Part shown: positions 61,190 through 64,000 of the stretch, in pieces | How positions within the stretch are numbered: the first letter of the stretch is position 1 | Layout: each line of letters opens with the position of its first letter | From: Diphasiastrum complanatum | Lineage: Eukaryota; Streptophyta; Lycopodiopsida; Lycopodiales; Lycopodiaceae | NCBI GenBank assembly: GCA_029204225.1 | Contig: CM055101.1 | Coordinates: 57,306,806-57,370,805, forward strand | DNA length: 64,000 nucleotides | Direction of reading: 5' to 3' | Program-made: the position numbers and the translations under genes | Notes under the pieces: generated by a model | What the model was told of the DNA's origin: nothing | Databases searched by the model: none | What the model saw: only the letters and a program-made list of their open reading frames with translations

Positions 61190-61366
61190 TCTCATTTGAG
61201 CAGTTCTAAATCCAAAAAGACCCTTTGTAAAGATTCTTTTTATATTTTCTCTCAAATTTTACTTACACATGGACCATTCAAAACACTCAAATTTGAAATC
61301 TACGTAACGTAGCTCATTGAAATTGAATTTTTTTTTTCTTAATAATGCTATAATTCGGCGTCGGGG
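61190..61366. mobile_element. One end of the palindromic MITE family
   Basis: About 170 bp match the left end of the MITE at 12971-13752 (AGTTCTAAATCCAAAAAGAC, CACTCAAATTTGAAATCTAC, GGCGTCGGGG). The inner hairpin and right end are absent. Confidence 0.75.
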
Positions 61367-62574
61367 CCAACATTCTAATGACTATGTTCTTTTTTTGTTA
61401 TCCTCGTGTGTGTGTGTGTGTGATGCCTTTCGTTTATGTTTCAATATTACTAGTTCATGCTACATCTTGATTTATGTTTCATGCTTACTAGCTCATGCTA
61501 CTTTGATTTATAGGATCTTAATCAATTCATGTTATTTTAATTCAGAGCGAGTTGTATGTGCCGATTGGGTGTCTTGCCTAAAACTGGAGAGACCAAAGAG
61601 GCATATGGTGTGCAGGCCATTGGCATTCTTGAACCCTACGGTTCACCACATCGAAATGAGAAAAGTGTGTCTGCTACTTCAAACTCAATAACTCTAAAAG
61701 GTTGCATGAGGTTCATTTTGATTCAAACAAGTGTCCACATGTAACTACTTTGAAGTGTCCACATGAGGTTCATTTGGATTCAAACAAGTGTCCACATGTA
61801 ACTACTTCGAAGTGTCCACATGTAACTACTTTGAAGTGTTGTGTTCGAAGTAGCAGCATCATTTTCTTTCTTCGATGCTACAAACCGCAAGATTCAAGGA
61901 TTGCCATGGGCCTACACACCATACTCCTCTTTTTTGTCTTCATATAAGAGACACCCCCTCGTTACATACGAGTCACCTATGGGGCCAGTGAGCCTCTTGT
62001 TGATGTCTATTCCTCAATGTGGTTCAATTTGGATCATCATTGTTCCTTGAACTTGCAAGGCATGCAAATATACTAGTGGACACATGCATGTAGTTTTCTA
62101 CATATCTAGTTGAGAAATTGACATTTGGACAAAGTAGGTAGAAATTAGGTGCAATTTCAGCATGCAAGTTGTTAGGTGTCAATATGGTAGTAGTTTATAC
62201 TTGAATAGTTGTAGGAAATGCATTGAATGCAAGTAGTACCACAAATTTTGGCTCTCCTATATATGTACATATGGTTCTCATTCATTTCTAATCATGAATC
62301 ACGCTTTGGTAATGTCATAATGTCAAAATTGGATCTCATGCTATTTTGCTTGTTTTTGGTACTCTATCTCTAACTCGAGTAGAAGGCATTCTTCATACAT
62401 TATTATGCTTGTGTATTTTCTCTATTTGTGTATTGCTTTGATCTGTAGCATTCTAGATTGTGCTATAGCCTCAGATCTGTTGGTAGATTTAGGATTGCTC
62501 TACAGGTGATTTGTATGCCACCATAAAGCATGGCAAAGATTATTCACACGTGTGACGTTGATGGATTTTTCACA
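61367..62574 (+). repeat. Mostly unassigned; tandem repeat at 61710-61845 and LTR end at 62574
   Basis: A 24-bp unit GTCCACATGTAACTACTTTG(AAGT) recurs at 61731-61845, two copies being preceded by a TTCATTTGGATTCAAACAA segment. The right end, ...GATGGATTTTTCACA at 62574, precedes a primer-binding site, so part of this stretch is probably a copia LTR. Its start was not located. Confidence 0.55.
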
Positions 62575-63060
62575 TGGTATCAGAGCCATACCATGCTTTG
62601 ACTACTAATAACATCTGGTGTATGAAGAATTTTCTGACAATTCAAGCTCTAAAGGAATGCCTCCGGGTGAGATTGTGACGGAAGGCGTTGGACATCATTG
62701 GTCGAGATCTAATCGAATTCCCGCAGTCGAGATTGGGACGGAAGGCTGCAGTTGAGATTTGGCTAGAATTCGTCGGTTGAGACCTGAGCAAATGACATCG
62801 GTTGAGATTAAGAAGAATGCACTCGGTCGAGATCTGAACGGAATGTGCTAGGTTGAGAGCTGAACGGAATGCGCTAAGTCGATAGCTGAACAGAATGTGC
62901 TCGGTCGAGATTTAAACGGAATGCGCTCGGTTGAAATCTGAACGGAATGCTTCCGGTTGAGATCATGAGTGAGATTCCTCGGTCGAGATGTCAATGAAAT
63001 GTTCGATTGAGATCTGATCATTAAGTATCGGTTGAGATTTTAAACTCAAAACATGGCAAG
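62575..63060 (+). mobile_element. Copia-like primer-binding site and repeat-filled leader
   Basis: TGGTATCAGAGCC at 62575-62587, complementary to initiator Met-tRNA, is followed at about 62672-63045 by a minisatellite. It has about fourteen imperfect 26-bp units, best form GGTCGAGATCTGAACGGAAT plus GCGCTC. No gag follows, so the element is truncated. Confidence 0.7.
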
Positions 63061-64000
63061 ATTTTTTCGTGTAGGGCCTCAGTTTGCAAAAAGTACAAAA
63101 AGGACCAAGAATGGATTCTAATCTAATCCTCAAGAGGGATTGTTGTCAAATTACTTGATGTATTAATCTACTTGAGATTAAGATCAATCTAGATCAATTC
63201 TAGACACAAAATCCTAACAAGAACAATTATTAATTGAAGGTGGGTGTACTTTCTAGTTTCACATGTGTGAAACACTGTCTGAGTATGGACTCCAACCTAA
63301 AAATCAAGTACACATTGATAGAACCTCAAAACAATGAAAACAAATGTAGACAAATGGAGAGAATCACTCAAAATTGCTTCCAAAACCAAGATTGGTGTCT
63401 CACATTGATTATGGCCAAATAAGCCTCTATATATACACTTTTGGAGCTCGAGGTACTGATCATGCATCAGATCTCACACGTGTGAGGATGCCTTGTCACT
63501 ATCATGCAATTTGACACTTGGATCAAAAATTTCCATTTTGGGCATTTTTGGTCTATTTTCCTACTATATGGAGATCTTCATGGAAATCTTCTAGAAGCAA
63601 AAACTTGCCTACTTCAGCTATTTCCATGCGTGTGAGTTGTCCTCTACACATGGGATGTGACACCTACTCAAAATATTTGGCTCATGCAATCATTAGATTG
63701 GTGCCATGTGTCATATCTCTAGAAAACTAGTTTTTGGCCATTTTAGCCACTAGAACTTGAATTAAATCATATGTACAACATATATGATTATGGTACATGA
63801 AAAGTACACTAGTTTCACACATGGGAACAGGCTCCACACATGTGTTTCTATCCTATATACAAGATTTTTGTCCTCTACCAAGCTTATTTTTGCATTTTTC
63901 ACACTCCTCAAAAATCTAGCTTGGTAAATCTAGCATAGATCTATCTCTAACTCCAAGATCCAATCTTAATTTTATAAATGGATCTTTAGGTAATAATTTG
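63061..64000. other. Stretch without assigned genes
   Basis: No coding sequence recognised. Words such as TTCACATGTGTGAAAC and CTCACACGTGTGAGG (short CACATG/CACGTG palindromes) recur, and TATATATACAC stands at about 63431, which may be a retroelement LTR promoter. Confidence 0.4.

Overview
The window looks like nuclear DNA from a land plant with a large, repeat-rich genome. Four kinds of evidence point there: three class I cytosolic small heat shock protein loci with plant-type heat-shock promoters, Ty1/copia elements primed by the plant initiator Met-tRNA site (TGGTATCAGAGC), Ty3/gypsy elements, and AT-rich intergenic DNA with long (GA)n tracts. Each heat-shock gene carries an intron at the same place. 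Class I genes of flowering plants usually lack introns, so a fern, lycophyte, bryophyte or gymnosperm is plausible, but the sequence alone does not settle this.

Layout. 1-7345: Ty3/gypsy and two Ty1/copia fossils. 7346-8613: remnant of a bacterial-type DNA N4/N6 methyltransferase gene with an intron. 9965-15910: nested retroelement fossils (gypsy integrase, copia on the minus strand, a copia 3' end), one of them cut by a 0.78 kb palindromic MITE. 16780-18250: sHSP locus 1, apparently intact. 20645-25314: opposed copia fossils with long leader tandem repeats and a duplicated gag. 25700-27180: sHSP locus 2 on the minus strand, frame-shifted by a 17-bp tandem duplication, with a young SINE in its 3' flank. 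27960-28644: solo LTR. 30640-38290 and 45200-56060: an unrecognised repeated module. 38290-41380 and 49240-53312: two related long non-coding LTR elements. 41580-42430: gypsy fragment. 43200-44660: sHSP locus 3, apparently intact. 57040-64000: copia gag, a Tat/Athila-like gypsy fossil, microsatellites and the 5' end of another copia-like element.

The most unusual part is the repeated module. It has two divergent transcription units (C and A) leaving a G-box-rich bidirectional promoter, and a third unit (B) that converges on A. Unit A opens with a histone H3/CENH3-like fold and continues into an acidic protein I do not recognise. It occurs in full or in part at least three times here and looks degraded. 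I cannot tell whether it is a host gene cluster amplified by duplication or cargo of an unclassified mobile element.

The only genes I consider likely to be functional are the sHSPs at 17070-17755 and 43572-44240. Most of the rest is fossil repeat.
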